From Trichuris trichiura (taxonomy: Eukaryota; Nematoda; Enoplea; Trichinellida; Trichuridae), in the NCBI GenBank assembly GCA_037903355.1, contig JBAJFE010000026.1, positions 5,642,001-5,706,000 of the forward strand: DNA of 64,000 bases, in the 5' to 3' direction. Made by a program: the position numbers and the translations under genes. The notes beneath the pieces were generated by a model. The model had not been told where the DNA came from, ran no database searches, and was given only the letters and a program-made list of their open reading frames with translations. Shown piece after piece: positions 35,580 to 47,700 of this stretch (positions within the stretch are counted from its first letter, which is position 1; the number at the start of each line of letters is the position of its first letter).

Positions 35580-38500
35580 TATTTGGTTGACGCCGGCGCT
35601 AAGAAACGGCTGAATGAATGCCTTGACAGATTATGAAGAAGAAGAGGTTGGGAAGTTTCACAACATTGGGTCCAAAAACTAACAAGTACCAATTTGTTAC
35701 TAATTCACTAGTGCTAACAATTCCGGAACGAAACACCATCGCAACTCAGGAACCCCTGCATATTCTATAATGCAATGTAAAAGGTTGACGTCTTACCGAA
35801 AAAAGTTATTTGTGATAAACCACCACTCTTCAAGGGCCATTCGGAAGGGTGAAACTTCTCACAGAGAGAATAACCAGGCAGCAAGGGATTTAGACAGGAA
35901 ATGCTGGAATGATTTCTCAAAACAAGCAGTCCGTCTTACCGGTGGGTGCACACCTATCTAATACCCGTTAGGTCTCAAAAGGTTTGAAATGAGAAGCACA
36001 AAGGGGCTGAATGGTTGTTGTTAAGAAAAAGGGTTAAGGAAAGCAAAGGGTCAGGAGGAGCCATCAAGTGTACGTGTGACGTGAATTCGAGGAGCACTGT
36101 AGTGAACCAGCAGTAGGTGTAGATATCCCAGTATCTGGACCAAAGTGGTTGAAATTCCTCAAAAAAAAGAGAAATTAAAATCCATGTAGCATCATCATCA
36201 CCACCATTTAGCTGCCAGTTCTAGTTGGGTGCCCCAGGCACAGTTAGGATCCACTGTGCATTCAGACCTGTATTGTTAAGTGAGCTCGTAATCATTCCCT
36301 TTTTACTTCCTATGTAACTCACAGCATGTTATGTCAGATGCTCAATCCATTAGTTAAAAATTCAACCTTACGATGAACGATTTGGTCCATACTGATGAAA
36401 GCGTTTTGAGAACATTTAAAATAGGATGAACCTCATGTTGCAACAGTTTCAATTTACGGTGAGAGGATCAAAAAGAAATGCCGGCGTAAATCGCTGAGCA
36501 GTGGATATACTTTAAACTTCTGTTTAAATCAATTCTGCAACGCACGATTGTCATGTTACATGCGGCACTACCTTTATCACAATGCCACTTTAGCACTATA
36601 AATCTGTGCTCGGTAAAGTCATGAAAGGCCCACTTGGTGTTTGCCGTTATAGCAACGGCGACACGATAGAATGTGATACGGTTGTGTATCATAAGTTAGA
36701 GGAAGTTAGCAGACCAGGATCACCCCAGTTCTGGTTATACTTGTCCTTTTATGTCTTCTTGCTAATATTCTCCGGTAAGTCAACGTTGAAATGTGTTTTT
36801 TCCATCCATTTAACAAATTACTGTGAATTGAAACCTTTTAAGGCAAATACGTTATGCTGCAAGCGTACGCTCTGTGGGTTAGCGACCCTTATAATTTGGA
36901 AAAAATAAATAGCTTCTGGACCCTTCTGATTCTCCGTTTTTAGAGCTCGCTTATTTCTGTGTTCAATTTTTGTCAACACCTCCCATGAATAGGGAATAAA
37001 GCTGCCATGGCATTTCCATTACGCGAACTGAATTTTGCCACCAGATATAATTAATAAAGGCTTCAGTCACATCGTCTTTGCTAGCTATCCCAGTTCCAAT
37101 GGTTTTCCGAGTTTACGTATACGGTGGTTCTTCTTTCGTTCGTTGCGAAACCATGTACTGAAAGACAAGAACAAGGTAACGGTAGTCGCTGAATCAGCAC
37201 TCAGCAACGTCAAGCACAAATATTATTCAGTTATGCGTAACTCGTGCTAGTGAACAAGTAAACAACACCGGTTCGTATGGACGTAGAGCCCAGAAGCTTC
37301 AGCTTGACTGGCCGCGGCTTCAGGTGTTTGACATAAAGAAAATGTCTTAGCAGCGATGGTTTACGCAAGCAGCAGTGTTCCCCATTTTTGTTAAAAGCTT
37401 AGGTGGCGTATGGCGTAAATGTGCCCTGTCGAACTCGAGGAATTTGCTGCTTGATGTTGGGCAGTACATTCATATCCCACCCAAGCTTAAAGCAAGAATG
37501 GAGATCCCTGCTGAGTCATCGTCCTTTACGTCACGCAGTTGAAGCCGGCAGCCAATTGAACTGATGGGCCGAGTGTCTTTATCATTAGAAACCTATGTTG
37601 TTTATTGTTCACGGTTACAAGAAACACAAGGACCAAATTATTTAGTCGTGTGCTATATTAACACGTTGAGTTTTCAGTTCTTTCCAAATTCCGAGTCTTT
37701 CAGTGAACGTTTTAGTTACCAGCGAAATAGTTTGCTCCTACTGTCATAAAAACAAATATGGTTTCATTTTCAAAAAGGACTAGCCAATGTGAAAGGTACA
37801 CAATACTGAGACGGTCCAATACTTAGAAGAATAAATCAGTATGCGGAAGTCAGCAACAACTTTTATAAAGAAGAGCGTTGTAGTAGAATTAAAATATTAT
37901 GGTTATGCCCCTTTAGTGCATTAATGCTAATGCACAAAACATTAATCTTCTGAGATGGAAAGTTCAATATGGGCAGCTTGAACAATGTGTGGAATAATGC
38001 AGCGTAAAAATAGTAAATAATTTCATACACATGTTTGAATTCTTTAGGCTTTATGGCTGGCCTTACTCTTATCTTGAATTCAACTGATCTGACAACATTG
38101 GAAGTCTTACAGTCAGCAGGCAGTGAGTTGGAGAAACGATACTCGAGAAGCCTGATCCCTTTGGCAAAAAAGTTGTCATGGAGAATTAGGATTTTCTAAC
38201 TTCTCACAAACTAGCTGATTTAGGCACTACCGAGTACTGTTGACGCTGGTAACATTGAACGCGCTTGGAGTCATCATCCTACCAATTCTACTGGATCGCT
38301 TACAGAATTCTATCGTCGCAGTTTTAGTGTCAGCGGCTTTAATAACATTGTTTGGCGAGTGAGAAGCTTTATTACTGCAGGCTGAACCTAAAACGAATTT
38401 TGACAGCGTGCTCCCATTGGCAATATGCAAACGAAATGGTTTGAAGATCGGGTATTACAGCGCCTTGTAAACATGGTGAGACAACTTGCTACTTCCGTTT

Positions 38501-40290
38501 AACGCTGCAATTTATGAAGCATTATATGGACGTTCTACTACTTACTTCTCCCGTTCACACTGCCTCTCTCAATGGTAATGGAAAAAACGCTGGGAAAATA
38601 TCAAGGCCATTTCTTTCGACGCTCTGAACTGGAAGCTCTCATTGCAGTACATAGCACACGTCAGTCGACAGCATCTAAAGATAGCATTGACGTAAACACG
38701 AACGAAAATCATTTGCTTGCAGTGTTTGTAAATTGTTTTAGGGTGACTCGAGCTCCCTACCGCCGCGTAACTTGCTTTTAAGTGAAGAAGAAGTTCGGCT
38801 AATTAGGGCAAGTGCCTCTAATACTTTGCAATAATAGATGTCCACCACTTTTAGGCTACTATGCACATGCACATAGACACTGCTAGAAGCGTTATGGTTA
38901 AATGGGAAGACGCCGTGAAGTTAGAAGTAGGCGAAATAATAACACCGAAGCTTATTGAATCGGTTTGTTTATATATTAACTTTAACTAGCAAGCAACGCT
39001 GCTTTAAGATATACAAATGTGGATATACTCGAATTCCTGTTTACGAAAAGCCTGCAACGCCGGTTGGGATCTTGAATGTACATTACGTATGTTGGAAATT
39101 CTCACTTCTTGCATTTTTATTGCAAGTTCATTCAGCTCTTGGCCATGAAAGGCGCCGTACGGGTAACGGTGAAAACATTCATCTTTAGTATCCGAGACAT
39201 GCCAGAGGCAGTCCTTCATCCAAAATTTGTGGATTCCAAAACTAAAGCATTCCAGTTAATGGAACTGTTTCAGACTGGATGCCTACGTACGATACAAGAC
39301 AGCGTTAATTCTTCTAATTTATTGCTGCTATAGCTCGCATGGTATTTGTTACATTATCCAGAAAAAGAGAGAACATTGTAGGTTTTCGTACTAGCTCAAT
39401 CTTCTAAAACGTTTCTATGCACGATTTGTAGGTGATCGGCATAGCTTCTCTAAGTGATATCCTGAGGCGTTGGATGAGCATTGGGGATGAAACTGAAGAC
39501 ATTTCAAGCTCACTTGACTCCAGCAGCTAATGGTATGCCACTCTTATTGCTACTGATAGAGATCGCCAACTTCCGGCTAAACGTATACGAATTAGTATCA
39601 CAGTCGGACTCTGAAGTTGCAGTTTACGGATAGAACGTTTGAGGTCGTAAGGAAACATGTAAGACCCATTAACTGTACGGTTGAAACGATCTCTTTATAT
39701 CGCCAGTAGAACGGAGATAGTCTACAGCTTTGCGAGCGATAAGAAGGCAAAGCAATTTGTCTTGAAAGAACGAGATAGATTGAAAGAAATAAAGCAATAA
39801 TTCAGTAAAATAAAGTTGCCATATTATAAGCGTCTTCGCGACCAAGAAATACGAATTGTTTGCAGTGAACACAAGATTTTATATCGGAAATCGCTGCAGT
39901 AATTAAATAAACTCTTATCTAATGTTAGGTCGTAGTTTAGCCGCTGACGATGAGTGAAGGTGCGTCATCTGAAAGCTCCGGACTTTTTAATAAAGTTTTA
40001 ACAGAATTCTTTCCGTAAATAAAACTTGTACTCTATGAACGTCTATCGTTCCGTAAAGAAAAGTTACGTGTACGAAAGCAGAACGAACTTGTATGGCCCT
40101 ATTCCAAAACACGTTGCTTACTGAAAAACAAACTGATAATATAGTGCCACCTTGGTTTCTTAGATGCAATTGTTTCTTGACATTCGCTCGTTGACGAGGT
40201 TGACAAATAGTGCGGATGCTAGCTGATCACAGCCGATCGGAAAGGTGTGAAAATTTTTGTTTCCACTAAACACACTTGCGGCGACTCCCA
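35580..40290. other. Intergenic, with possible old retroelement fragments
   Basis: No intact gene. On the minus strand around 38040-38190 a broken frame reads NFFAKGIRLL..FSNSLPADCKTSN..FK. This resembles the C-terminal 'FF..R....WN.LP....s...FK' block of LINE open frame 2. A CATCATCATCACCACC run at 36189 could be a LINE-type tail. Both are weak. Confidence 0.35.
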
Positions 40291-40295
40291 ACATA

Positions 40296-41567
40296 TACGA
40301 GGGTTGTTCGAAGAGTTCCTGGAAAAGTTAAATAAAAATTTTATTTGCAATGATATCAAACATATTTTTCAACGTATCTTCTGCCAACCTCTAGGCACTT
40401 CTGCAGACGGGGTCTCCACCTCTGCAGACCTTCCTTGTAGAATACTGGGGGGCTGTCTATTGCACCAAGTCAAGATGGCACGTTTCACGTCATCTATTAA
40501 CTTAAACAGCGTGCCTTTTAAATGTTCTTTTAACTTTGGGAAGAGGAAAAAATCTGACGGGCAACATCTGGACTGTAGGGCGGAGCTCACGAAGAACAGT
40601 CCTTACAATCCTTGACGAATGAGCCGGCGCGTTATCGTGATGGAAAAGGACACTGAGGTGCAACTTGCCACGCAGTTTTCTTACCAGTGCGGTCTTTAAT
40701 TTTCGCAATACTGCTTTTTAATAACTTGCCGTGACTGTTCTCTCTCCTTTGAGAAACTCAGTCGGAATTACCCCGTCCGAGTCCCAGAATATGGTCGCCA
40801 TAACCTTTCTGGCTGATCGTTCCGCCTTGAACTTGACTGGACCTGCTGACCCCCTCGGTAACCATTGCCTGGATCAGATCTTACTCCCGGGGTCATGTTG
40901 GTATATCCATATTTCATCTTTCGTGACGATACGGTCAAAAAACATGGCCTCACTTGCAATAATCTTCGTTAAAAACCCCGGAAAAAGGTTAGCGCGTCGG
41001 GCTAGCTGTTGTTCACGCAACGCTTTCGAGACCCACCGAGCTGAAAACTTTCTCAGACCAAGGGTTTCATGCGGTATTCCAAATGTTGAATGGAGAGAGA
41101 TTCCAGGCATTCTAGCAATCCTTCTGATGGTAATTCTGCGGTTTTCTTCCACTAGGTCACGGTTCCTTCATTCGTTGCGGTTGCTGGTATTCCCGCTCTC
41201 TGGTCGTCTTCGATGGTCTCTGTGCCCTCCTTGAAACGCCTTATGCACTCATAGACAGCTGATTCAGATGGTGCACTACTTCCGTAAACGAGCTGCAAAG
41301 ATTTAATAATGCTTTTCGGCTGCCAATCAAGTTTGGATAGAAATTTAATGTTAGCTCTGACCTCAAAACAAAGATTTTCCATATTACGGGAAAAACGATT
41401 ACTTTAGGAGCAGCTTGTACCACACTGGCGCAGCGTCAGACAAGGCTACCATTCCGTACAAGTCCGAAAATAACGAAGATAAGATGAAACACGTTTTGGC
41501 CCATTGATTGGTGTCCTGTGTTAGACACTGCACCGTCTTTCTGCGAACTTTCCGAACATCCTTCGTA
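40296..41567 (-). mobile_element. Mariner transposon with intact inverted ends, dead transposase
   Basis: A 1272-bp element bounded by TA (40294-40295) and TA (41568-41569). The terminal inverted repeats start TACGAGGGTTGTTCGAAGAG at the left and TACGAAGGATGTTCGGAAAG at the right, about 19 of 23 matching. Transposase remnants are on the minus strand from an ATG at 41382: a mariner N-terminal helix-turn-helix (VYGSSAPSESAVYECIRRFK), the first catalytic block (IVTKDEIWIYQHD), HHDNAPAH with the second Asp, and PSDFFLFPKLKEHLKG with the third (DD34D type). At least one frameshift (near 41152) and several further breaks disrupt it, so this copy cannot make transposase. The full length fits mariner (about 1.3 kb). 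Confidence 0.92.
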
Positions 41568-41569
41568 TA

Positions 41570-43080
41570 TGCCGTGTTTCCCCTATAATAAGGCCGGGAC
41601 TTATATTTATTTTTTCTTCAAAAAACACTGCAGGGCTTATTTTTCCGGGATGTCTTATATTTTCAGGTATCACATTCTGCACTTGTTCATTTACTTATGC
41701 ACAGAAGCCTATAAGAAGCGTAAATGTAAAGGTAGAAGGATATTGAAGCGCCTAGAAGAACCATGAATGTAAGGCTAGAAAAACGCACAAACACTTACGT
41801 TTATTCGAACACAGTCATTTCATCATTTTCTAGGACGTCTTCATACATTTCTGAATTCTGAATTCCGGCCGGAATTTCTTGCGACTCCATTTCTTGCAGG
41901 ACCACTGAGCCCAGCCTATCATGTCTTGCAATAGAGTTCCCCTTGAACGACCATTCCTTGTTCAAGCAGCCTGCTCGTAGAACATTGGCAATACAGCTGT
42001 CAGTGATCTTCTCCCATGAGTTCTTCACCAAAGTCACAACGTTTTGCAACCTAAACCCCATAAAGTTTCCACGTTAATTTATCTCCATTTTATTTTCAAC
42101 GTAGTAATTGATTTCACTGCGCGAATTGCCTTTGTATGGCTTGTTTATTCCAATATCAATAGTCTGGAGGTTGGCAGTCATTCCTGCGGGAATCATTATC
42201 TGATCTATTCTTCCCTATGAAAGAAAGTTCATCATCTCTTTAAAGCGGTGAATGCTGGCTGAATTTCAGACTGTCATTCCTCTTCTGCTACCTCACAAAA
42301 TAAATCGCAGCATTAAATCAACCCACTTCCTTATAACTGACCGTGTACACCCGACCTTTTCGGTTTGAGAAACATAAGTACCCGCAGCATGCTCAATTTC
42401 GTTTTTCTTTCTTTTCGTAATGATTAGAAGAGGGACTTTTTTTCCACCTAAAAGTACTGCCAAAATGCAGGTAACGCGAGCAGTTTCATAACCAGTAGAA
42501 GGAATGTAAATTAGCGAAGTTCCCCTATGGTCGACTGTTGTTTGAAATCTTTGGCCCGTAAACACTGCAGTTCGCTCCATAGCAATCATGTAGGGCAGTT
42601 CGTATTTAGAAAACTCGCTTCTGTCAGCAAAGGACTTAAATGCGAATGCACATTTAATAACTTCATTATCTTCAAGCTTGAAAAATGTTGTCGATCTCCT
42701 CAATGGCATACCATTAGCTTTGAGTTTTTCTGTGGATATCTCTGAGTGTGATGCCATTGCAAGGACAAATGCCTGAACGTCAGACTTGCGCACAATGAAA
42801 GCCTGTGTTCTCCTGTCAGCAGTCCATCCACAAATGATGTCCTCAAGCTCAGGAAATAATGGCTGCCGACCTGGTCCACACTTGCGCTTTTTTACATTTC
42901 CTTCGTCCGTCTTTTCACAGAGTTTACGTACTGTGCTCGCCATTTTCGAACCATTCGGAGATCGAGCTTTTTCTCTTTTCACAATGCTGTCAGATTTTTG
43001 CCTTAGAAGTCCTCCACGATTGCTTTCTTGTACTCGACACTACAACTCTTCCTTGTTGCAGGCATTCTGCCTGAGAGCGA
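41570..43080 (-). mobile_element. Pogo/Tigger-like DNA transposon, degenerate
   Basis: Minus-strand transposase remains, N to C. A Brinker/pogo-type N-terminal helix-turn-helix (SVEYKKAIVEDF..MVRKWRAQY, about 43050-42920) has internal stops. A CENP-B/Tc5-type DNA-binding segment in another frame follows (GPGRQPLFPELEDIICGW, within 42293-42982). A DDE domain start (TVDHRGTSLIYIPSTGYE..VLLGGKKVPLLIITKRKK) comes next, then a stop-riddled stretch at 42200-42300 where the second catalytic Asp should lie. IPAGMTANLQTIDIGINKPYK (42150-42200, third Asp region) and the C-terminal SWEKITDSCIANVLRAG block (to 41801) complete it. The left end, from 41570 with a CCGTGTTTCCCC terminus and a CTTATATTTATTT/GGGCTTATTTTTCC region, looks like its terminal repeat. 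I could not find the matching right end. Confidence 0.8.
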
Positions 43081-43179
43081 AAATATTATCGTCTTTTGCA
43101 AACAAATATGCACTTGTACACCAACCTGTTGCACACAAAATTACAAAAATCACTAGAGGAATTCTTTCGTACGGAATTC

Positions 43180-43250
43180 TATATATATATATAAGGTCTC
43201 CCCTGAAATATGAGAAATAATAATAATATTTTCAGAGGAGACTTTGTACT

Positions 43251-43284
<34 letters not shown>

Positions 43285-43495
43285 TTTCACGCCCTTAATA
43301 AGCATATACATGGATGCATTCATCTTTGCTGTCTGTCGCTTGAAGGGACTGCATTTTCAGAGGAGATTTTGTACTTATATATATATATATATATATAAGT
43401 ACAAAATCTCCTCTGAAAATGCAGTCCCTTCAAGCGACAGACAGCAAAGATGAATGCATCCATGTATATGCTTATTAAGGGCGTGAAATATTTCT
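43180..43495. repeat. Palindrome cluster around three TA runs
   Basis: A perfect inverted repeat of 98 bp per arm (43278-43375 and 43398-43495) encloses a (TA)11 core (43376-43397), 218 bp in all without a mismatch. Just left of it TTTTCAGAGGAGACTTTGTA leads into another TA run (43251-43278), almost repeating the inner end of the left arm. An inverted, degenerate version (GGTCTCCCCTGAAATAT, 43195-43211) follows a third TA run (43180-43193). The unit 'TTTCAGAGGAGAnTTTGTACTT-(TA)n' is therefore present several times in both orientations. Confidence 0.9.
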
Positions 43496-43499
43496 GACT

Positions 43500-44780
43500 G
43501 CACACGGAGTTCCTCTTGTGTACTCAGGAAATAACTTTACGTTTTTTGTGCACCTAAGTGCACGTATACTCCTACCAGGCTGTGCATAGAGCCAAATTTT
43601 TGAAATAGCTATCTTCTGTATGAATAAACTTTTGTGCCCAAGAGATGTCTAATAAGAGGGGCACTTTTCGTTAAAATATGTACAGTATGGGCCACGTTCA
43701 ATATTCTTCTCGAAGTCTATCCAGCGCAGGAAATAAAAAGCAGATCAGTTGCCAGCAAAAGGTCGTGAAGGTTCCGGAATTGGCTAGTCACATCTTCGCA
43801 GTGAATTGAGCTGTGAATACATTCTATCATCAATCATTGAAACGGCTCTCTAGAGTCAGACTAAGAAAAAGAGAACCTCACCTCTGATGACAATATGAGA
43901 AGATAAATATTCCAACAATTTGCAAATAGCAGTTCAACTTTATTTCAGCAGATGCACGCTAATGTAAATCACTTTACGCCCACTCGTCATGGGCTGAATA
44001 ACAAGCTCGCGAATGGAGCAAGAAAACTTCTACACGTTAAGTGAAATAAAACTGAAAATAGTACCTGATTTTCTCTGGCAGTTTCGACAATCTGCCATTC
44101 CGTTAGGCGCTCCATTTATTTACGCGTACTGAACAAACCTCACAAATAATCGTAATTAGCTATTCATGCTCTTTACACGGGACGGAAATCATTTATTGGA
44201 GCACAAATGACAAACGTAGCTTTCAGGAGAATCTTGCCCCAGTCTTCAGCATTAATGTACGAGTCAATCCCTACAAAAAACAAAAAATTAAGAAGCATCG
44301 AAACAAAATTTACGTTTACAAAATTAGCTGTTCATCAAGAAATGACGCTGAAAGTGAGAAAAACAGCAGAAGGATTGCAGTTGCCCTACTACTGCCCATT
44401 GTAACTAACTTCGTGAAGAAAGTAAACGCTTTCATTGGAAAAACGGAAGGCAAAGTGTTTTCACTATACGAGCCGAAATAAAGCTGCCAAATACGAGGCG
44501 CAAAATTATGGAAGATGAAGAAAAAACCAAGGCGCACGTAAGAACTGACAAAACGGGAAAACGAAGTTGGCAAATATTTGGTGGGAGCGTGTAATGGTTT
44601 TTAAGGAATGGCAACGAAAAGACGGAGAACCAATTGTCAACTCCTGCTGGAGTCCATGAAATATTCATCAATGAGATACATAAACATAAATATTAACGAA
44701 AAGTTGTAAATGGTATATCAATAGCGGAATTCCAGAGTAACTGGGACGCGCTTACTGATCGCGCAAACAAAGACGGGAAA
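43500..44780. other. 3' flank of the ABHD17 gene
   Basis: No independent gene seen. On the minus strand an AATAAA (44193-44198 on the plus strand as TTTATT) lies about 590 bp beyond the ABHD17 stop, and another lies near 43939. The short frames at 44207-44671 have no recognisable domain and are probably 3' UTR or intergenic. Confidence 0.45.
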
Positions 44781-44785
44781 AGAAC

Positions 44786-47700
44786 TTAGTTTCCGCTGTT
44801 TAGCTCTTCGTCAATAAACTGACGCAGTCTATCCAGGTACGCTGGGCTAGTTTCCACATCATTATGCCCCGCGCCGTGCACCCACAGTGGCTCCACAGCC
44901 TTAGGACATTTTTCATATATCTGCAATCCATGATGAAAGTCGATAACTTCGTCATCGGTGCCATGAATGACCAACGTCGGAGCAGATACTTTTCCAACCT
45001 TTTCAATGCTGTAAACGGAGACGATTTTCAAATTCAAACGTTGATGCAAAAAGGCTTTGTAGCAAGAAAACATGTATTACAGTACTGTGACACTAGACGG
45101 AAGAACCTGACAACCGAGGAGCACCTTATACAATCGATTTTCCTTAGCATAACAGAACTAACCGCGAGAGCAGCATTGCAAAATGAAGTTAGCATCTTAT
45201 TACCAAAGGAGCGAGATTGCCAAACACAAAAGTCATACTTACGTTCACCGACTGATCATGAAACTAAGATGATTAAAAAACGACGGGAAATACCAGAATA
45301 AAAAATATTTACAGCAATCAATTTGTATACTCAAGTCGATAGGTCAACAGCAGCACTGTGTTGGCACAGAATCAATAACTTAATTGTACAATTGAGTGAT
45401 AAATCAAATTACAATATTGGCAAAACATTAGCAAAGCAAAAGCAGAAGCTCGTGCAGTTTTTAAGAAAAATTAAAGAAAAAGAATTAATTGCCGTCGTAT
45501 ACACTTAAGCTTAGGGAACAATATACCTACACTGCGTGTTCGTTGAGCGAAGTTATCAACGCTTTGCGTTATCGTAACTTCTTGAAAGATAAGTGTAATC
45601 TGCTTTAATTAAGTAAAGTGCTTCCTGATTGCAGCTTCATTCAAATGCACTTTTGCAGTATAATCCCTGCAAAAAAACTACAGTCAAACCCACTCACCAC
45701 CCGTAGTCGCTTCATATTTAAGTCTTCTAACGATTGAAAAAAATAGTCAGTCGCTGTGCCATCTTTATTTAGGAAAAAGGAACTCCTTAGCAAGAATTCA
45801 AACTTTGAACTTACCACTATTACCAACTGATTTTGCAATTCCCTAAGTAAAGAATGTCAACGTGCTACATTACTTCGTGGATGACCATTTGTTCCTTGAA
45901 ATTGTCCATTGCTAACAAAAATGAGCGAGTTCGGATAATGAAACGCCATCAACCCCCTTTATCGAGAACGCTATGTTGAATAGCACATTGAGATCCATGA
46001 TTTAGAACAGCTCCTGTTGCTCTATTTCGAGCGAATCAGCCTAACTACCAACCATTAATCACTTCATCGAAAACGAAAGACTTTTCATGGCACACATGGA
46101 GAACAATCATACAGAAACGCAATAGCATAGATAAAATTTTCTTAATTACCTATCCATCTCAAAAGTATAAAAATGGTTTGGGCACGCAACAATCAAAACT
46201 CGAAAAGCAAGTCCTAATGCCGTAAAATCGTACATTAGGTGAATCTTTTTCAATAAAACATCCTACAGGTTGCTAATTCTACAGTCAGACAGCAAAGGCG
46301 GGAGTTATGCAAAGGCTGTGACATTTCAAGATCTGAGCAACGTGAACATTCAAAAAGCAACTGCATTAACCGGTGCTTCAAACTACGGGTATCATCACTT
46401 CCTTCTTGGCGAGTGACCTGCTGTGCTTTCACAGGTAATCATAACATGTTCAATAGTTGTTAACACAACGTACGTTTCTTGTCTATGTTTCTGTTACGCA
46501 AAAAAACCTTCCGCAATGTAATGACACTTAAAAGTAACTCCTCAAGCATATACGTCACATTTGACCCGTTTTTTTCGCCATTTATAACGGTAGAGCATTC
46601 GGGATTCATTTGCTTCCGTGTAAGCTCCGCCGCTATAAACGATAAATAGAACGGGTCAAACGTGACATAGATACGCGAAGATGCAAACTTATATGACTGT
46701 TACATGGCACCCTATATTTAATTACATGAAGTTCACCCAATCTTTCGAAATTATTCCTGCTTCTTAAAGTTACGATGTGGGACACCTAATCAAAAATACT
46801 GTAGACAAGTACGGAAACCTACGATACAATTTAACAAGCGTATTATGCATTCTCGAAAATCGGTCTGCTGACAAAAAATATGTTCTTAAACAATCAGGCA
46901 AAAAAAAAGTTATTAATATAAAGCAGTGTTTTGCATGAGCTAAGAAATATGTCATCTACAAACTGGAGCTATAATGGAATGCAAAAGCAGCTGCTTCCAA
47001 CCTATAAGTTATTGCATTCTGCGTCAAATATATGCGACAGAGAGAATTAAAAATACGCAAACATTATTTGTAATAAACTAAGAAATAGGACAGGCAGAGT
47101 TGGATATTTTTTTGCTTTAAAACTTACCTAGGAAATGCATCAAAGCACCAGGTGCGCTTGGTTTCTGGAAAGGCGACACGAAGTCCAGACATTAATGGAG
47201 AATGAAGTATAACTGCAGCAACAGCCACTTTTGAGGCGATGTCAACCGTTGGCACGGTGCCTATGCTCTGCCCGTAAAGGATAACGCGTTCATTGGGAAC
47301 ACCGAACCGCGACCGAAGCGTATCCAATGCCGACAATATATCCGCATACAAATTTTTCTCCGAAGGCTTGCCTGTACTGCACCCGTATCCTGAATAGTCG
47401 TAACTGAATACATTGCATCCGATTCGTATTCCCAAGCCATAATAGAATGAGCACATTTGTCCAAGATCAACAGCATTGCCGTGGCTGAACAGGATCGTAT
47501 ACTTCGCGCGAGGACAGCAACATAGGTTCATGCAGGCGATTCGATTTCCGCGACTACTCCGAGAATAACAAAATTCAATCTGTTTCAATTCCTTCTCGCT
47601 GAACGGCCATTCGGTACGATCAAGTAAAGAGAATTCCAACCTGAAATGAAATAATTTAGTATGAAGAATCATACTGACAATGGCACGTTATATCAGCTAT

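Noticed and set aside
40247..41234. Plus-strand frames of 122 and 167 codons
   Set aside because: They are antisense shadows of the mariner transposase remnants.
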